Position numbers and translations under genes: made by a program. A DNA stretch of 34,793 nucleotides from an uncultured Pelagibacteraceae bacterium. GTDB lineage: Bacteria; Pseudomonadota; Alphaproteobacteria; Pelagibacterales; Pelagibacteraceae. Location: the NCBI GenBank assembly GCA_902588585.1, contig CACIPQ010000009.1:1-34793 (forward strand), read 5' to 3'. Below are positions 34,393-34,793 of this stretch, piece after piece; position 1 is the first letter of the stretch; the number at the start of each line of letters is the position of its first letter. The notes beneath the pieces were generated by a model, which ran no database searches, had not been told where the DNA came from, and was given only the letters and a program-made list of their open reading frames with translations.

Positions 34393-34793
34393 ATGAAATT
34401 ATTTACGAATAAAATAAAGTTACAAAAGGAAATAAAAAATATCAATAATATCAGTTTTGTGCCAACTATGGGGGCTCTTCATAAAGGTCATGAGGCTCTT
34501 ATAAAAAAATCAGCCAAAAAATCAAAAAAAACCCTTGTGAGTATTTTTATAAATCCTAAACAATTTGAAAATAAAAAAGATTTTCTAAATTATCCTAAAA
34601 ACTTAAAAAATGACCTGAAAATACTTAAAAAGTTGAAAGTTAAATATTTATACAAACCTTCGTTTAATGATTTGTATAAATTTCAAACAAAAAACAAAAT
34701 ATTTCTTGATTCTTTTTCAAAGGAATTATGTGGAAAGTTTAGAAAAGGTCACTTTAAAGGTGTGCTGAATGTTGTTAATCGATTTCTTGAAAT
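34393..34793 (+). CDS. panC: Pantothenate synthetase (3' end cut off by window)
   Basis: Joins pantoate and beta-alanine to pantothenate, the precursor of coenzyme A. From the ATG at 34393 the frame is open to the last base of the window, giving 133 residues. The ATP-binding HIGH-like motif FVPTMGALHKGHEAL is present, followed by VSIFINPKQFENKKDF, the LNYPKNLKNDLKIL segment matching the YPRxxxxDL region, and LCGKFRKGHFKGVLNVVNRF, a hallmark of PanC. No Shine-Dalgarno sequence is visible before the ATG. The C-terminal part, and any panB partner, lie outside the window. Confidence 0.95.
   Translation, partial: MKLFTNKIKLQKEIKNINNISFVPTMGALHKGHEALIKKSAKKSKKTLVSIFINPKQFENKKDFLNYPKNLKNDLKILKKLKVKYLYKPSFNDLYKFQTKNKIFLDSFSKELCGKFRKGHFKGVLNVVNRFLE

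Noticed and set aside
1-34793. A new mobile, defence or CRISPR system
   Set aside because: Every stretch is accounted for by housekeeping genes with conserved order; no transposase, integrase, direct-repeat array, toxin-antitoxin pair or nuclease island was seen.

Overview
The window is AT-rich, gene-dense chromosomal DNA that looks like a streamlined alphaproteobacterium, most likely the marine SAR11 clade (Pelagibacterales). The grounds are the very low GC, strongly Lys/Asn/Ile-rich proteins, spacers of 0-60 bases, frequent start/stop overlaps, alphaproteobacterial gene orders (relA/spoT-pyrE-pdxJ-acpS-lepB-rnc-recO; gatCAB divergent from ruvX-pyrB-pyrC-plsY-topA; glyA-nrdR-ribD-ribE-ribBA) and alphaproteobacterial subtypes such as the Mg-type HemB and the HxH-less PyrC. 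This rests on reading, not on a database search. I see no insertion sequence, prophage, CRISPR array or transferred island, and no gene-free stretch longer than 300 bases.

Layout. 1-1416 is the 3' part of recG (+), meeting a DUF502 membrane protein (-). A Tat/lipoprotein-type M48 peptidase (+, 2082-2930) converges on tRNA-Lys. 8691-2936 is a minus-strand cluster: 2OG-Fe(II) oxygenase, rpiB, glyA, nrdR, ribD, ribE, ribBA, tRNA-Lys. hemB (+) converges on and overlaps recO. 17094-9756 is a long minus-strand operon: dapA, smpB, folK, relA/spoT, pyrE, pdxJ, acpS, lepB, rnc, recO. A lytic transglycosylase (+) converges on tRNA-Ser. 25778-19494 is another minus operon: gatC, gatA, gatB, an O-methyltransferase, trhO, a MATE transporter, tRNA-Ser. 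25832-32227 is a plus cluster: ruvX, pyrB, pyrC-like, plsY, topA, RidA family. galU and ugd (-) form a UDP-glucuronate pair, and the 5' part of panC (+) runs off the right edge.

How the genes work together. Most are core biosynthesis and information processing: riboflavin (ribD, ribE, ribB), one-carbon metabolism (glyA), haem (hemB), lysine/peptidoglycan (dapA), pyrimidines (pyrB, pyrC-like, pyrE), folate (folK), pyridoxal phosphate (pdxJ), pantothenate (panC), lipid synthesis (plsY, acpS), tRNA-dependent amidation (gatCAB), ribosome rescue (smpB), stringent response (relA/spoT), RNA processing (rnc), repair (recG, recO, ruvX) and topology (topA).

The points most worth checking are: a trhO plus O-methyltransferase pair that could make 5-methoxyuridine at tRNA wobble position 34; a Rel/SpoT protein shortened between its TGS and ACT domains; a dihydroorotase-like PyrC without the HxH metal ligands; a RibBA whose GTP cyclohydrolase II half has lost its zinc cysteines; usual neighbours missing from conserved operons (era, rpoZ, dprA, ribH-nusB); an unassigned 2OG oxygenase leading the rpiB-glyA cluster; and LPxxKP repeats in the transglycosylase. 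I did not find a clearly new multi-gene defence or mobile system.
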